Positions 9,300-22,471 of a stretch of DNA of 64,000 bases are shown one piece after another. The DNA is taken from the NCBI GenBank assembly GCA_015956445.1, contig WIUZ02000015.1:248001-312000 (forward strand), given 5' to 3'. The notes below the pieces were generated by a model. The model was not told where the DNA came from. It saw only the letters and a program-made list of their open reading frames with translations, and did not search any database. Position numbers and translations under genes: made by a program. Source of the stretch: Thelephora terrestris. Lineage: Eukaryota; Basidiomycota; Agaricomycetes; Thelephorales; Thelephoraceae. The stretch's first letter is position 1; every line of letters begins with the position of its first letter.

Positions 9300-10688
9300 G
9301 GGCACCTTGGCAGGCCCATAGCACCCCCACCCTCAGCCACTACAGCCGCATGTACGGACCCACTGACGCGCCTGGATTTATTCCTTTTTCCACGGCGTAA
9401 ATTTCAAAGCGTTCGCCTCTCGGATTTCCATCGGCTTCCAGCCGTCGTCCAGCGGGAGTGGGTTCAAAGACCATGCGCAGAGATCAGAGGGACTCTGGCG
9501 TGCTCGTCTTGCAACAACCGTCTGCCGAGGTGGACTTCGATGATCCTGCGCATCTAGAACCGGCCTGAACATTTTGAAATGGTCATAGCTAAAGACGAGT
9601 TCAGGAGTGGTCCTTCGACAAAAGACGTACTTACTGTGTCCTGATGGTCATTTTCTGAGCGATCGCCAGATCCCTGACACTAGCTTTCTCATGTGAGGCA
9701 CGCGACCGTCGCAGTGGTGGTACCGATGTCACTACCAGCAGCAGAAACTGCCGGTGGGCTCAGTCTGCACGGAAACGATTCCTTGAGCGGCCAAGACTTT
9801 GGCGGTGACTGGCAGGAAGTCACGAGGGATTAAAGAAAAAGTAGAGCTCGTGTAAATCGTGCAGCCTGTAACATTGAAGTGAGAGTCCTCGATATTCGAT
9901 GACAAGCTGTTGGGGCAGGAAACCATGCATGTTGCAAGGTATCCGCCCAAGTAACGCTAAAGTAAAGCGTTCAGCATGTACATCGCGTTTCCTGTGACAC
10001 CATACCAGCGGGATTGGTGTGCCGTTGCCAAAATATCACATTCGAGCGAAATGGAAGTGGTGGCACTCAAGGGTAGGAATAAAGTGTCGGCTCACAACGG
10101 ATTCTGGAATGTTCAGCCATGAATTTGGTACAACAATCATCGTTCCCGGTAAGTCGACTCTGCGGAAACGGATGAGGGGGAAATTCCTGTCATTTCGGCG
10201 GGTTGATCATTAATCCAATTTGATGTCCGCATTTGAGCATCAACATCCACTGCCAGGTAGGATTGGTCAACTTCAGGGTCTGTTGTTAAAAGTCAGGGTT
10301 CTCTTTGCGGGATAATTCTCAACCAAAGGGGAACTTTAAATACCAACGGTTGATGACTGTACGAAAATCGGTCGAATATTCGGAGCCTGAGGCGGGCTTT
10401 CCCAGCTGCCCAATGAGCTCTCACACCCGCTAGGAAACAAAAATTTCTGACGGCTCCCTGATTTTTTTCAACCAACTTGACCTACATTGGGTGTCCGGAA
10501 GAGCGTTCCGTTTTAGGTTTCCCACGCCCCGATCTCTCCATACCGCATCGCTTTCGACGTTCGTTCTCGACGAGGGCCAATGGCCTGTAATCTGAACTCA
10601 GTACGACCAGGCGTACCCAGGCCCGTCAGAACTGAAGAGCAGTGGTCACGCTAGACACCGTATCTTTTGCGTCCTATTGGACGCCAGG
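9300..10688. other. intergenic, no gene seen
   Basis: Only short open frames without start context, motif or splice support. Nothing can be assigned. Confidence 0.35.
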
Positions 10689-11700
10689 ATGCCGTCTCCA
10701 CTTCCACGAGAGAAGCTAGATCTAATCACTGAAGATCTCCGCGATGAATCTGCAACACTCTACGCGCGTTTCCTGGTTTCCAAATCATCGTTCAAGCGCT
10801 CACGAAAATACCTTTCCATCAGAATCAGGCTCAACCCCTATCGACATGCCAGCCAGTGGAGGGAAACCTTTGGAGCCCGGATCCTATAAACTCTTCTGCT
10901 CATAGTCCTTGGGGTCTATCTATCTGTCACCCACGCTCATCGCTCCAACGCATACCGACACGCTGTTCACTTTCTGTAACGTTCTACTCTTGGACATCGG
11001 CACCAATCTACCGGGCGAACGAGCGAGTCTCCCCAGTCCCGTTGCTTGGTTTTTCTCCTTCATCTGGTCGCTCCGCCTCACCTCCTTTCCGGGAATTTCC
11101 AGTCCCACCGGTTTCTTCCCCTTCTTGAGGACCTGGCATTGAACGGCCCGTCTTCCTCGCCTAGATTCATCGGGTCCCTCGAGTTGCGCCTATTGGAAGG
11201 GATCGATATCCCACCCCACACCAACTGTTGGACCTTCCAAATGGTCTCCAACCGAACGTCCCGATCTGGGATTGATGGCATAGGGGTCGTCGTAAAATGA
11301 AGATGGGTTTAGTGCGGAGATGCTCTGATACCCTCGATCCCACCAAAAGTACAAACTGCCTCTTAGGTGTGGTTCCTTGAACATTTGCACATGACCGCGG
11401 TCTTAATCTCATATGAACGGCATCTCAGGCTTCTTCGATTTCCCTCTCCAGAGCGATAGAACTCCAAGACGTAGTACTTCGGTGCAAAACTTTGGATGCC
11501 CGATGGACCAACGCGGCGCTCCGCACCGTCCTATACCCAACAATATCCATCAGGCATGTCTCAGGGTAAACGCCCTGGCGGGGGATCCCATCAGGAGTGG
11601 CCGGAGCTCTATTCATCGTTGCGCACTATTTTGGACTTCTACACTCGGGTGCGTTTTGTTGCAGATTACAAGGAGAGGGGAGGCATCACCCTACGGCTCA
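10689..11700 (+). pseudogene. F-box protein pseudogene
   Basis: A decayed relative of the three intact F-box genes here. The start reads MPSPLPREKLDLITEDLRDE, followed by a recognisable SKSSFKRSRKYLSIRIRL and QWRETF block. In-frame stops and frameshifts follow. Pieces of the middle (LLEDLA, SSPRFIGSLELRL) and of exon 2 (IELQDVVLRCKTLDARW, then LRTV) appear in changing frames up to about 11,700. It is collinear with the 34,965 gene over its whole length, so it decayed in place after duplication. Confidence 0.7.
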
Positions 11701-14345
11701 TCAAGCCTTTCGAGCTTCACCGCATTTTTGGCGGTATTGAAAATAGGTGGGCAACTCACCAAACGATTTCCCCGGCAACAACGGTTTTTCCGACAGAAGC
11801 ATCACGTCTTCCTTCAATGACACGGTCGTAGAGAAGCAGAGGCAAAATGGTGGATTGTATAATCCGAAATCAAACACCCCGAGAACACCATTAGAGGAAA
11901 GGTTTGACCCCATGTTTACTATCCCGCGTATCCATAGCTCTTTCTACCCGCCCACTCCTACGGAGAATCCTCCGACCTGGGTTCCGCAATGCGATGATGG
12001 ACAGATTGAAACGACATGGTAAGAAACGAGTCGGAGTCGGGGTCTAGGGTACGGGCAAAAGCTGTGACGTACGCAAAAAGGACCGGTGCGGATAAGCTCA
12101 TCGAAACGACCAGCGAACGTTTAGGCTACAAGGTGGTTTATGACCGAGCACCCCGATGAAAGGAACACCCTGCGTCGTACGCAATACTGGAATACATGCT
12201 TTGCTCCTCTGATCACCGACTTTAGTGAGAAACTTACCCAACGGTCCAACAGGATACCCTTTCTCCTTCCCAAGTAGCCCGTCCCAGGTTCCTGCACGTT
12301 TTCGCCCGTCGTGCTTCGAATTTTCCAATCAGACATTCTACAACGCTTCCATATGAACGGGTTCCCTCAATGACGAAAATAATGGCGACATGGAGTAAAC
12401 GCTCATTCGAATGTTCACACTGATAGAATCTGAACACCGCCTCAATACAATGCGATTGTATAGAATCCTCGGTATCAATTAAGACAGAGCACGTTGTCTG
12501 ATTGGATCCAATGAGATTGAATGGGGGGAACTGCGTGAATGTGAGCCAACTGCAAGTGCGGCTGGAGTGACGCGCGATCCACTGATCGGGGAGGAATCTG
12601 GGAAAAATATTCGAAAAAGTCTGGCTAAAACAAACAAACACAAACAAGATTAGGCAGAGATCGCTGAAATGTTTCTGGGACATTCCGGGCGTGACAGTGG
12701 ATAACCTTATCACTCACAGCTACCGTGATCTCCCGATCACACGCAGGGGATCGACGGGCCTCAAGTCCGTGAGGGGCGAGATAGCCTCCAGATCTGCCGA
12801 TCGCGTATCACTGACTTCCCGAACTCACTCGAGACCCTCTACTTCAACGATTGTAAATCCAAGGCGATGAACCGTCGCAACCGATAATCCTCGTGGCTCA
12901 TGGAAATGAAAGGGAGGCGGGTATGAAATTGTTGACATGCCCAAGAAGGCTTCTCGAAAGATACCATCTTTAGGGGATGAATTCGAATATGACCTGGCCG
13001 TAATCGCAAGTTCGAGGGGGTTAAGTTTATTATTCCCTGTATATTCCCTCGGTGGAAATTACCGCGCTCCACTCCAAAGCGCGTCAGTGACTCAGTCAAT
13101 CTCTTCGGGCCGACGTGACTAGGCTAGAACCCAACCTCAAGTTCAGAAGACGTGACTGCAAGACAACTGCAAGAGACGTAAGCTCTAGCGTATACTGCCC
13201 GGGTCCGACCAACCGGGTGATGTCATTCACCCCACGGGCTCCATCCACCTTGCCGAGCTGGAATCCGCACAGTGTGGAACGCGCGTTTCGTGACATAAGT
13301 TTTTTTTTTGAAAGGGCCGCATGTTGTGAAGAGGGGTGGCTCCATAACCCGATCATTTCTGGCTGAGGCGTGGTATCCTCGAGCTCGCGGACTGTTCCGA
13401 GCTGTGACTCGGAAGCTCCACATGGTCAGTTTCTGAAGCGCGTGGACACACACACACAATCACTTCAAATTCCGTGGCCCTCTTGAATTTTCCGTGTAAC
13501 AGGGAGAGGGGAAAGAGAAACGGTGATTGATCAGAGCCCCCGACCCTGTTCAATACCGGGGCGTCCAAAACATGGTCTGCGTTCGCCTATGACAATGAAG
13601 GCCGGTACAAAAATTTTACCCAACTGATGCGAGCTCTTCCATTTGATGTGTTTCCCCTCAGGTTATGTTTTTTTTTCTTTTTCCCCATGAACGTTCATGA
13701 ACCCTGGACGATGGCGACATCTCCGATACTCGGATCTCTTTCTGGCTAGGGAGGAGGGTTGCACCGCACATACTAACGTCTTGAGCCGGATGGCCGGAAT
13801 GATATTCTCGCGCGCGAACACCGTTTTGTTTTTACTTGCTGTAAACTAAAGGCCCAGGCGCTATCGAAAAGGCAAAAAACCCCGACGGTGATTCTGATTG
13901 AGGCCTTCATTTCAGCCTTACGTAGAAAGGCTGCGTATCAGCGAACTTTGCATACCCCCCAATGAATGAATCAACCGGAGTGGGCGTCCATCAGCCCTTT
14001 CACTTGGGTCCCTCCGGTGATAAAGGATCTGGGCCTGCAATCAGGGCAGGGCGAGTGGGTCGTACAGTGAATGAAAAGACTAGTAACCAGTTATACGGGG
14101 ACAAGATCGTATTTCATCGTAAACGGGTTCATCATTTCGAGGGGGGATAAGAATACTCCTGTGGATGGAAGAGATTAGTTTCTACAACGTGATGGGAAAA
14201 AGCCCATCCTGGTCAACGGCGTTGGTGGAGGCGTTCAGGCCTGAAGCATAAAGTACGGGATCCAAAAAGTAGTGTCCAGCTATCTATGAGTCTACATTTA
14301 TCTACATACAAATCAGTGCACACATGAGTACATGCAGTCCATACT
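11701..14345. other. gene-poor stretch, nothing assigned
   Basis: Open frames up to about 160 codons exist but show no motif, no paralog in this window and no convincing introns. Short homopolymers occur (poly-T at about 13,301 and 13,669). No tRNA or repeat structure was recognised. Confidence 0.35.
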
Positions 14346-15699
14346 TCAAGTCCATCGTTTCCATAAGCCCAAACTCAGCTGAGTGAGGGGAAGATCTTGA
14401 TAAGCCGCCCCAATGGCACTCGTGTTGTCTCTCCACCCCGGCAATGTCATAGAAAACCATAAAGTGACCCAACAATATCCCATCACCCGCACGATCGCGC
14501 CGGCCCAGGACTCGTCAGCTTTTCCTGGATTGATTTTGATCCCCTTCTGGGGGAGGAACTGTTTCGCGATATAGATAACGAAATCTTCGAACGTGATGGC
14601 CATGGCTTGAAGAAGGAAGAATTTGAACGAGTGGTACACCATCCGTTGCTGGGACAAGAAGTCCCCGGCGAAGTGGATGGCTGCTGATATGAAAAAGGCG
14701 ATGTAAAGTTGGGCGTAGGACGATCGGTTCGTTCCAGGAGGGAACTTCAAAATCTTGTTCGCGACGAGCCTTCCCAGTCCTGCGACCATCTAAAGCGACG
14801 TACGTTCGTCAGGATAAGTAATAAGGGAAAAATGAAGCGGGAATTCATACCGGTCGCATGTGTTGGTGCCACGTCCGCCTAGCACATGTATGTCAGTCGC
14901 TGGAGAAGGGAAGGACTCCTCAAAGTACGTACCCCCAGAGTTTGCGAACGGTGTACGCATCTCCCCAGCGTCCATACATGTCCGGCCACAGGGTCGGACT
15001 CGAGTTCCCAATGCCAACAAAGGCTAAAGCAATGATATTATGCACGGCATTGAGCGAGGCGCCCGTCATAACGCCGAAAGCCAGGGCGTAGGGGGCGTGG
15101 TGGAGGATGGGGAAAGCGGCGAGGGCGTTTTTGAGGGCGTAGGTGGAGTTGTGCGGGAAACGAGAGTCGAACGTTGGGCATCGGGCGGACACAGCGCCCG
15201 AGAGGTCGGCGATGGCGAAATTGACGATGAACTTCAAGGTCGTTTCCCGAAGGAACTCCCTGCGCGAAGGCGGAGGGTGAGCCGGTAAGCAGTTCCGAGG
15301 CTCTTGAACCCAGCCTATCATCCGGGTACTGTGCGCGATGTCAAGCATCCACCAGAGCTTCTTCGATCGGGGGAAACTCGATGGAGTGTTATCTAGGCCC
15401 GCGGCGTCGGGCTCCGCAAGGACTCCATCGCGAACGCGCCTCCAGTGATTGGGGAAAAAGCCTTCTGCGAACAGAAGGTACGTGGTGAATGTGAGGCGAA
15501 ACGCAGTCATCACGCCCACAAGGTATGTCGATGTTATTTGGTCCGGCGAGGCCCCGTGCGGTGTTAGGAAAATTTGGGCTGCGACGCAGATCATGGCCGC
15601 GAAAGCAACAATCCGATGGCCATGGTGGCGAGTCGGATATAAGATGAGGAGGCGAAGAGCCTCGAAAAGCAGAAATTCTGCCCACAGATATCGCCCCAT
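14346..15699 (-). CDS. wax-synthase-like MBOAT acyltransferase, copy b (divergent)
   Basis: A 412-residue membrane acyltransferase of the same family, the most divergent of the eight. Exons are 15699-14933, micro-exon 14878-14851 and 14789-14346, the same plan and phases as the others. It keeps WVQEPRNCLP, SPTLWPDMYGRWGDAYTVRKLWG, the micro-exon RTWHQHMRP and the histidine in AAIHFAGDF. The DPTDGPETY loop is replaced by an unrelated PHNSTYALKNALA. It stands alone, more than 20 kb from the main group, and next to the P450/hydrolase pair. The start at 15699 was chosen by alignment (MGRYLWAEF). The frame is open for a further 84 codons upstream, but a TATA-like box lies inside that stretch. Confidence 0.85.
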
Positions 15700-15774
15700 C
15701 GGTGGAAGGCTAGAGGTCGAGTTTGGGAAGGTGGAGGATGGGAAAGGTAATTGCGCCCAGGGGGGAGTGGCCGA

Positions 15775-15781
15775 CCTTATA
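15775..15781 (-). promoter_or_regulatory. TATA-like box of MBOAT copy b
   Basis: TATAAGG on the minus strand, 76 bases before the chosen ATG at 15699. The distance is similar to that of the TATA boxes of copies c and d and supports the internal start. Confidence 0.45.
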
Positions 15782-18611
15782 TTACAGAGAGGTAGGTTTC
15801 GGCGAAGATCAATAGCAGTGACAAGCAGCATTATCCGCAATCGGTGACGAGAAGGCTGGATGTGCGTGTTTTGAAAGGAATCTGACCCGGGTGAGCTTCT
15901 CCCGCTTTCTCTCCTTTGTGTAAATCTTTTCTCTGAACGTTTCCGGTCCATGCGCCAAAGTTACGCTGATTGTTCCTCTTCCAGTTTTGTCTGTAATTGT
16001 TTTTCTTCGCCTTTTCCAGCTCCACAGTCTGCCGCTTCGGCACTAGAAATCTCCGGAACACGTGGTTTTGACAGAACCCTCTCGCCCCCGCCGCCGCTAT
16101 CCGGGAAGCAGGTTATTTTCAGGACCCCAAGGCTTCCCATCAACGATCCCGACGGGATACTCAACTCCTACGGATCGCTTACTGAGGCAATCTGTCGCAG
16201 TCCGTGTTTGAATCTCCAATCAGTCAAACCACGGCTTTTGGATAGGAGTCAGCTCGGCAATTGTTGATTCCTGACGGTCTAATGTCGCCAGTCAGCCAAC
16301 CTTCCATTCACCAGCTATTATAAGACAAGCGAACGCACTGACATGTTTACCGGCGCTCGATAGTGGGGTTCTCTTCGGACGCAGTAGCGAATCTTCCCTG
16401 CCTGTGATTAGCCCTTGAGGCAGGGTAACCCTCCACCACGAGGGGAAAGGGCGGTGAGAGATTGTTGGGCGGATCAGAGGGGACAAAGGTATCCCCGGTG
16501 ACCATTGACGCATGGATACAGAACAAAATAGCGCAAGAGATGTGGAAAGGCGGGGAATGAACAGCAGTAGAAAAGGGGTGGGAGAAAGCAGAGGAGGGGT
16601 GTTATTAAGGGCCCAACACATTTCCAGGGTTTCATTTCTTCGTTGTATACCTGAAGCTAATGATAAGCTATGTAACGATGTATCATGAGGCTAGGGCGAG
16701 AGACATACATTTGTTATCGCGGCGATATGGGGCGGGTGCCCTGGTTCCCGAGTCACCCATAGCTTCCAAGAATCAATTGCCAGACCAAGGGGGTTTTCCG
16801 GGAGCAGGTTATCGCCTGCTCTTTTACCCGAAAGCCAGCGTCAAGCTCTTCGCCGGTATCCCCGACCGAGCGTTTCGTTTTCGAGGCAGACCCACAGAGT
16901 TAGCTTCCGCAGAAGGTATCTCCACTTAGCAACAGGAGATCGCCAAAGCGTTTTGACTGACGCGGCCGGAAGGGAACCCTCATACGTAACATTCGACACC
17001 TTACTTGCGAGATGGGAAGTTCAGTTCTCCCTCATCCAATGAGTGTGGCAAGTGTAGACCCACACCTTAGCCACCAGCTCCAACCCAGGCGTCATATGCC
17101 GAGGGTCGGATTTCGGGTATCAATATCGAATGTCGGCATCTCCACCCCGATGACCTGCAGCAAGGTGAACATGGCCTCAGGAATTCGTCATATCCAAAAG
17201 ATTACTCAACCACATACCCGAGCGGTGACACTTGAAGCTCGCGAAGTCAAGCTATCACCCGTACCGTGGGACGCGATCACGGCTGGGGCGGTTCTGCCGC
17301 GGGCTGTAAGCGGAGGGGACGGAGACGATGCGAACCCGTCACTCAAAGGCGAGGAAAGGAGGTGACAGAGATGCGTTCATTCCGCAGATAACCAATGCAG
17401 CCAAGCAGGTAAGGCGATACCAGGCTTCTCGAAAAGAGTCAAGCGTTCGCAGGGTCCCCGTCAGACCTTGCAAGATTAAAACCGTGTCAATAATAACGAG
17501 ACCCTGCGTCAATTCCAGCATCACGTTCCCGAGTGAGCATGTACACATGAAATCCCGGAAACACGCCAGAGCCACGACCAAAGACCACGTCCGTATTTCA
17601 AAAAAAAAAAAACTGACACCAGTCGACTCGAAGCCTCAAAAAGTGACAGAGAAAATCCTCACCGTTCTCGTTGGACGTTATGCTCCAACTCATTTGAGCG
17701 ATATATAATTCCCAGCTCCCCAATCGTGAGAGTTCGACGTGTACGCGATTGCCGCTCGAACGTGTCATAGCACGAATATCGGATCTGTTACGAGTGACGC
17801 GATTCGATGAGCGAGGTCCCCTCGGAGGCGCCACGAGAGAGAGAAGGGCGATCAGTGGATTTAACGTACCTTTGAGCATTCAGTAACACTTCCTTTTCAC
17901 CTTGGTCGCCTCCATCTGTTGTTGTGGACGGCCCGCTTGTGTGCGAACGGGGAGGTAGCGCTGTCGTACGGGAGGGGTGCGCAGTACATGGGGGGAACCA
18001 GAATCGGGCTTTTCTTGCAGAGTGGAGTTGGATGAGAGGAGTTGGTCAATCCAGTAACACGTAACCATCCGATTGAAGACCGGCCCCCGTCAATCCTCTC
18101 AGTCAGGATGTCTCTCGAGGCTTGGTCACCAGAAGACAGCGACGGGGGGAAGGGAGCAGAAGGAGGGGTCATTTGAAACGCACATTACCGGCGCCAATCA
18201 TTTTGCCACCCCACCGACTTCCTGCAGGTTTGCCGAACTGGAGGGTGAAAATATTCAATTGCTGCTGGCTACGAGTACTCGTTCTACGACATTTACAGAT
18301 ACACGTAGGACTACGCGAGCTGTTTTCTACAATAAGTGTGTCCATCGAACGACGAGTACAGGAGAGAGCAAGATCGAGAACATATGTAGTAGGGTTTAAC
18401 ACATATTGAAATATACATTCCAACCAACGGGTCTACGGAGGCGAACCTATCCGAGTGAGGGTGAGAGAAAAAGGGAGGAGAAAAAAAGTCTTTTGCGAAA
18501 CCACAGGTACGAAAAAGATCAGGTGTGGGGGATAGCGATATCGAAAGAAGCGGACGGTGACTTGACAAGAAAAATGTCAGGACAAGGTGATCCGGAAGTA
18601 CACTGAAAGGT
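15782..18611. other. gene-poor stretch
   Basis: No confident gene. It contains the small open frame at 16,347-16,505 described separately, a 12-base A run near 17,600, and minus-strand frames rich in Ser and Pro that show no motif. Confidence 0.35.
16347..16505 (-). other. possible small gene related to 22,987-23,184
   Basis: A 52-codon open frame (starts MVTGDTFVPSDPPNN, ends ENPTIERR). It resembles the minus-strand frame at 22,987-23,184 in parts (VTG, then PSDPP/LPDPL, then LVVE/LVME), as does the DNA around it, including GCTTCGGACGCAGT or near-matches and CTCCACCACGAG/CTCCATCACGAG. A pyrimidine-rich leader precedes the ATG in both. The stop may instead be an intron donor (GTAAAC). No family is recognised. 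Confidence 0.25.
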
Positions 18612-20508
18612 CTAGTCCACGACCTTCTTGAACTTGAAATAGCAAGTCGGTCCGAGAGGGCGAGCCTAAAAAAAAACGGGGTGATGAGACACGGCCGCAA
18701 AAAGCGAAAAAACGCCTCTGGCCACACAACATACCTGGTGAATGTCGTTCCTGTTCGGCACGGGCAGAGGGTTCGGGAAATTCCCGTCCTTGTCCTCCAA
18801 CTCGTATTCGTACCTCATCAAGAACATGGCCGTGATCAACTTCATCTCCAACTTGGCCACCTTCATGCCCGGACAAGGGTGCCTCCCAGCTCCCCAACCG
18901 AGGTACGGATACACGGCGTTCGGTACAGGGTCAGGGCGCAGCCATCGTCCAGGGTCGTACTTGTGCGGGTCGGGGTAAAACTCCGAACTCAGGTGAACTT
19001 CGCTGATCGGGTACGTGAGGAAGTCCCCTCGTTTGACCAACTTTCCGCCGATTTTGATATCCTCGCGAACGTTCCTGCGCAGGGCGGCACCAGTGAACGA
19101 AAGTCGCTGGGATTCTCGGGTGCAGGCCTCGAGGATAGGCAGTTCATCTTCCCACGCAGTGAAGGGAACGCTCGACAGTTTGTCGTATACGGTCGCAAAG
19201 GTGTCCGAATCGCCGAGGTGGCGGGAAATCAAGTCCTCGACCTCCTTTTTGCACTTCGCTTTCCACTCGGGGTGAACGGCGAGATCTATGAGCGTCCAAC
19301 ACGCTTTTTTTACACACAACGTTAACGAATTGTTTTTCACCGCTTCGGAGGTCGAGACTTACCGACTATACCGGTATTGAGGAGACCTGCGAAAAGAACG
19401 CCCATGACGAACTGAAATGGAATGCCCGAGTCAGCCTTCACCTCTCACAACCTGTAGACTGAAACTGACCTCGATGATCACTTGAGTGGTCTCCCCGTCA
19501 GCGATCAAAACGTCGATAGCGTCAGTTGTAGGCACCGCATTCCGCCTTTTGTCGACGTAGCTCCGGAGAATGGTGAACAACTCCGTGGTAGCCAACAGTC
19601 CCGACATCTTCGCCGGACTGGCGAACCAAGAAATCATCAGGGAAACGGGCGTAGCGCTATTCTGGAGCTCCATCAACAATATCTCGATCCTCTTCAGGTC
19701 AGTCTCGTTCTTCGTCAGATCGTGGCATGTCGTCAACCGGGCAGTCATGAGGAAGAGGAGCTGTAAAGTGAGAGAGATTTAGGAACGGTGGGTCCAAGGG
19801 AACACATTCCCGGTGACGCTCACTTCATAGATCTCGTTGAATGGGTCGATTTTACCGCTCTTTCCATTGTTTCCCCACTTGTCAGCCTTGTCAACGATAT
19901 CCTGTATCAGCGTGGGGAAGACTGAAAATAAAATTGAGAACGGCGTTCAAAACCCAGAAAAAGAAGATCACCCACTCTGTTCTACACGGGTTTTGTGCAT
20001 GAGTTTGTTCAACCTCCTGTTGAACGGACCGTAGTTGCCTTCCTCGGGCTCTTCAGTCGCCACGGTAACATTGCTCATGCGAGGAGCCTAAGACCTTGTA
20101 TGTCAGTAAACCGCTCCGGAGAGATCACAAGTGGGGAATACGCACGGCTCCCATGAGAATCTTGTAACCCTCGTCAACGTTGAGGTGTGGGCTACCGAAG
20201 AAGACTTGACGAGCGTCATCTCCAGTCAAAGCGATGATTTTGTGTTGAAGGATGTTGAAGTAGAAGGGCTTTCCCTCGTTGCGTTTGTAGCCCGATCTGA
20301 GGAAGTCGTACCGCTGTTTGAAAAAGTTCCAGGCGTGGTATGGCTGGATACCCGGCAGCTTGGGGAACTCGTTCTCCTTGCCCTTGGAGCCGAGTGCATA
20401 GTAGGCGGCGGTGGTCACGAAGACGGCAGCTACACCGAGGGCACCAGCGAGGAACTGGCTGTCCTCGCTGGCGACGGAATGAAAGAGGGTAGAATTGAAG
20501 GCGGACAT
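18612..20508 (-). CDS. cytochrome P450 monooxygenase 1
   Basis: A 511-residue membrane-anchored P450 that would hydroxylate a hydrophobic substrate using a P450 reductase. Seven exons splice in frame: 20508-20146, 20087-19976, 19921-19824, 19760-19470, 19411-19363, 19303-18735 and 18665-18612. It has an N-terminal membrane helix (ALGVAAVFVTTAAYY), a proline-containing hinge (FPKLPGIQPYH), an I-helix (LFAGLLNTGIVACW, formed across an intron), the ExxR (EACTRESQR), a PERW-like DPGRWL, and the heme loop YLGWGAGRHPCPGMKVA with its cysteine ligand. The last 17 residues come from a tiny exon after a T-rich intron. The I-helix has AGxxNT rather than AGxxTT. It starts about 640 bases from the divergent hydrolase gene, which suggests shared control. 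The subfamily is not assigned. Confidence 0.88.
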
Positions 20509-21149
20509 TGGGGGAACAAGGTGAGGAAGAAGAGATCAGGGAGGGTTCTATTTTAATACCTGAAGATAACAGTCGTTCGAGGGAACGATAGATTCGGGCA
20601 GAATACTCGGTCTTCCCCGCCCGATTGCGGCCTGGGAAGCAGGCGCCTCGCTCAGTTCCAGAAAGATTTTTCGAGAGTTCCCAGTATTCAAAAGTGTCAC
20701 AATCGCGATGTTACGCGCTTCCAATAGACCCAGAAAGGGAACCGACGAGCAGAAAACGAGAGAAAAGCGTCCATCGAGGTATGGTCACAGAAGTGTGTCA
20801 AGAGAAAGGGAAATCATGGATGGGAGCGGGGAAGGAAGTGAAATGGAAGGAGACAGAAAAACCAGGGTTTGAACGTGGTGTGAGCGTGGTGGGGGACGTG
20901 GTGAGAACGTAAGATCCGACACGCAATGTCGACAATCTCTTCGTGTTTGCGTGCATGATCGGGTGTGAACGGACGTAGAGTCATTCTGGGAAGTTCCCAG
21001 CTTCCATTGCTCGATGACATGACAGGTGTAAAGAAAGCAAATGTCACTGTTTGCCGAGAACGCATGCTCGATCTCGGGTTTGCAGCCGCTGCGTCATTCG
21101 TCATAAATCCAGTCAAAACCCAAAGTTTACAAATTCGTTCGGAGTAGGG

Positions 21150-22471
21150 ATGGCCGTACCCCAGCGACAGCCCTTGTGGGCCATCTACCTCATCGGCTTC
21201 CTCATCGCCTTGCTTTTCTTCAAGCTCCCATGGTGGCTCGCTTACTATTCGTTACGGGCAAACAGGCCAAGAAAGAGTTGGACCCTACGCCGCACGATCC
21301 ACGTACAAATCTTCCGACAAGTCACAAAGCTCTTCATGGAGTTTGGTATCGCAGATGGGCGCGACCTGTCGATGGAGGTTCCGCAGAAGGAGCTGGAGCC
21401 GCTCAACGCGAGGTTCGTGTGGATACCGGAGCTGGAGGACGATCTCGTGGGAATCGTGGCGGAACATGCGGCTAGAGCTGGGGTCAAGTCGATCGCTATA
21501 CCGGCCTATTGGATGTTGAGGGAGGGTTCCAAGTGGTCACCGGAGCACGAAAAAGCTCAGAAGGATGAGAAAGTGGTGTTGTACTTCCACGGCGGCTCGT
21601 TTGCGGTTTGCCTTCTCTCCTTCGAACCCTGTCGTCGTCCTGACTCTTGCCCAAGGCTGGTTCCGCCTATCCATCTCACATGACAGCGGCTATTCCCAAA
21701 GGATTACTCAAATATTCTACGTCTCTCTCCAGAGTACTGTCGGTCGACTATCGGCTCAGTTCCGGGCCTCCTACTTTTGGGCCCGTGAACCCGTTCCCGT
21801 GTGCGGTTATAGACGCAATTGCCGCGTACAGGTATCTCGTCTGTGAGATGGGATTCCTGCCCCAAAACATCACCGTCGCGGGTGATTCTGCCGGCGGTAA
21901 CATCGCATTGGCCGTCACCCGTTACGTCGTAGAAAACCGTTTGCCCCATTTGCCACCTCCCGGAGGCCTCATTCCCGCATCCCCAGTGACGGACATGTCC
22001 TCCTCTCACGCTTCAGCCGATTCCTCCCACTACCTCAACGCGGCGTCAGACATATTCGACCTCTCACCCTATCCCTACCTGCGCTCCGATGACTTTCGCG
22101 GATACGTCGGCGAAATAGACGCAGAAGGAACGAAAGAAAACCGATACCTTTCTCCCGCTTCAAAATTCGCGATACCGCCCGACGTTGACGGAGATATCAG
22201 ACTTTTCTCCGGGTTCCCTCGATCTTATATCATAGGCGGAGGTGCAGAACAACTGTTTGACGATATCGTTGCGCTCGCGGAGAAGATGAAAGAGGACGGG
22301 GTGGACGTGACGGTAGACTTTCCTCCCGACGCCATACACGCTTACTTCCTATTCTATTGGCACGAACCTGAACGAACAGAATCGCTCGTCAAATGTGCTG
22401 CTTGGCTAGATGGGCGCCCTGCCGAGGTTGACGTAGAATTAGCGGGCCAGAGAGGAGATGACCTTGTGTAG
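21150..22471 (+). CDS. alpha/beta hydrolase, hormone-sensitive-lipase type
   Basis: A 423-residue serine esterase of the HSL/arylacetamide-deacetylase group, which cleaves ester bonds of small or lipid-like substrates. Exons are 21150-21605 and 21656-22471, joined in phase 0 by a 50-base intron. An N-terminal membrane helix (IYLIGFLIALLFF) suggests ER anchoring. The oxyanion HGGSF lies just before the intron. The nucleophile elbow is GDSAGG, a conserved acidic segment follows (GGAEQLFDD), and the histidine is in DAIHAYFLF. All catalytic elements are present. It is divergent from the P450 at 18,612-20,508. A role in deacylating the product or substrate of that enzyme is plausible but not shown. 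Confidence 0.88.

Noticed and set aside
14346-15951. 84 extra N-terminal residues on MBOAT copy b
   Set aside because: The frame is open upstream, but the extension has no counterpart in seven paralogs and a TATA-like box lies inside it.
17600-17612. Homopolymer runs (A run at 17.6 kb, G run at 34.5 kb) as functional signals
   Set aside because: They are isolated, not next to a gene end or start in a consistent way, and are common in such DNA.
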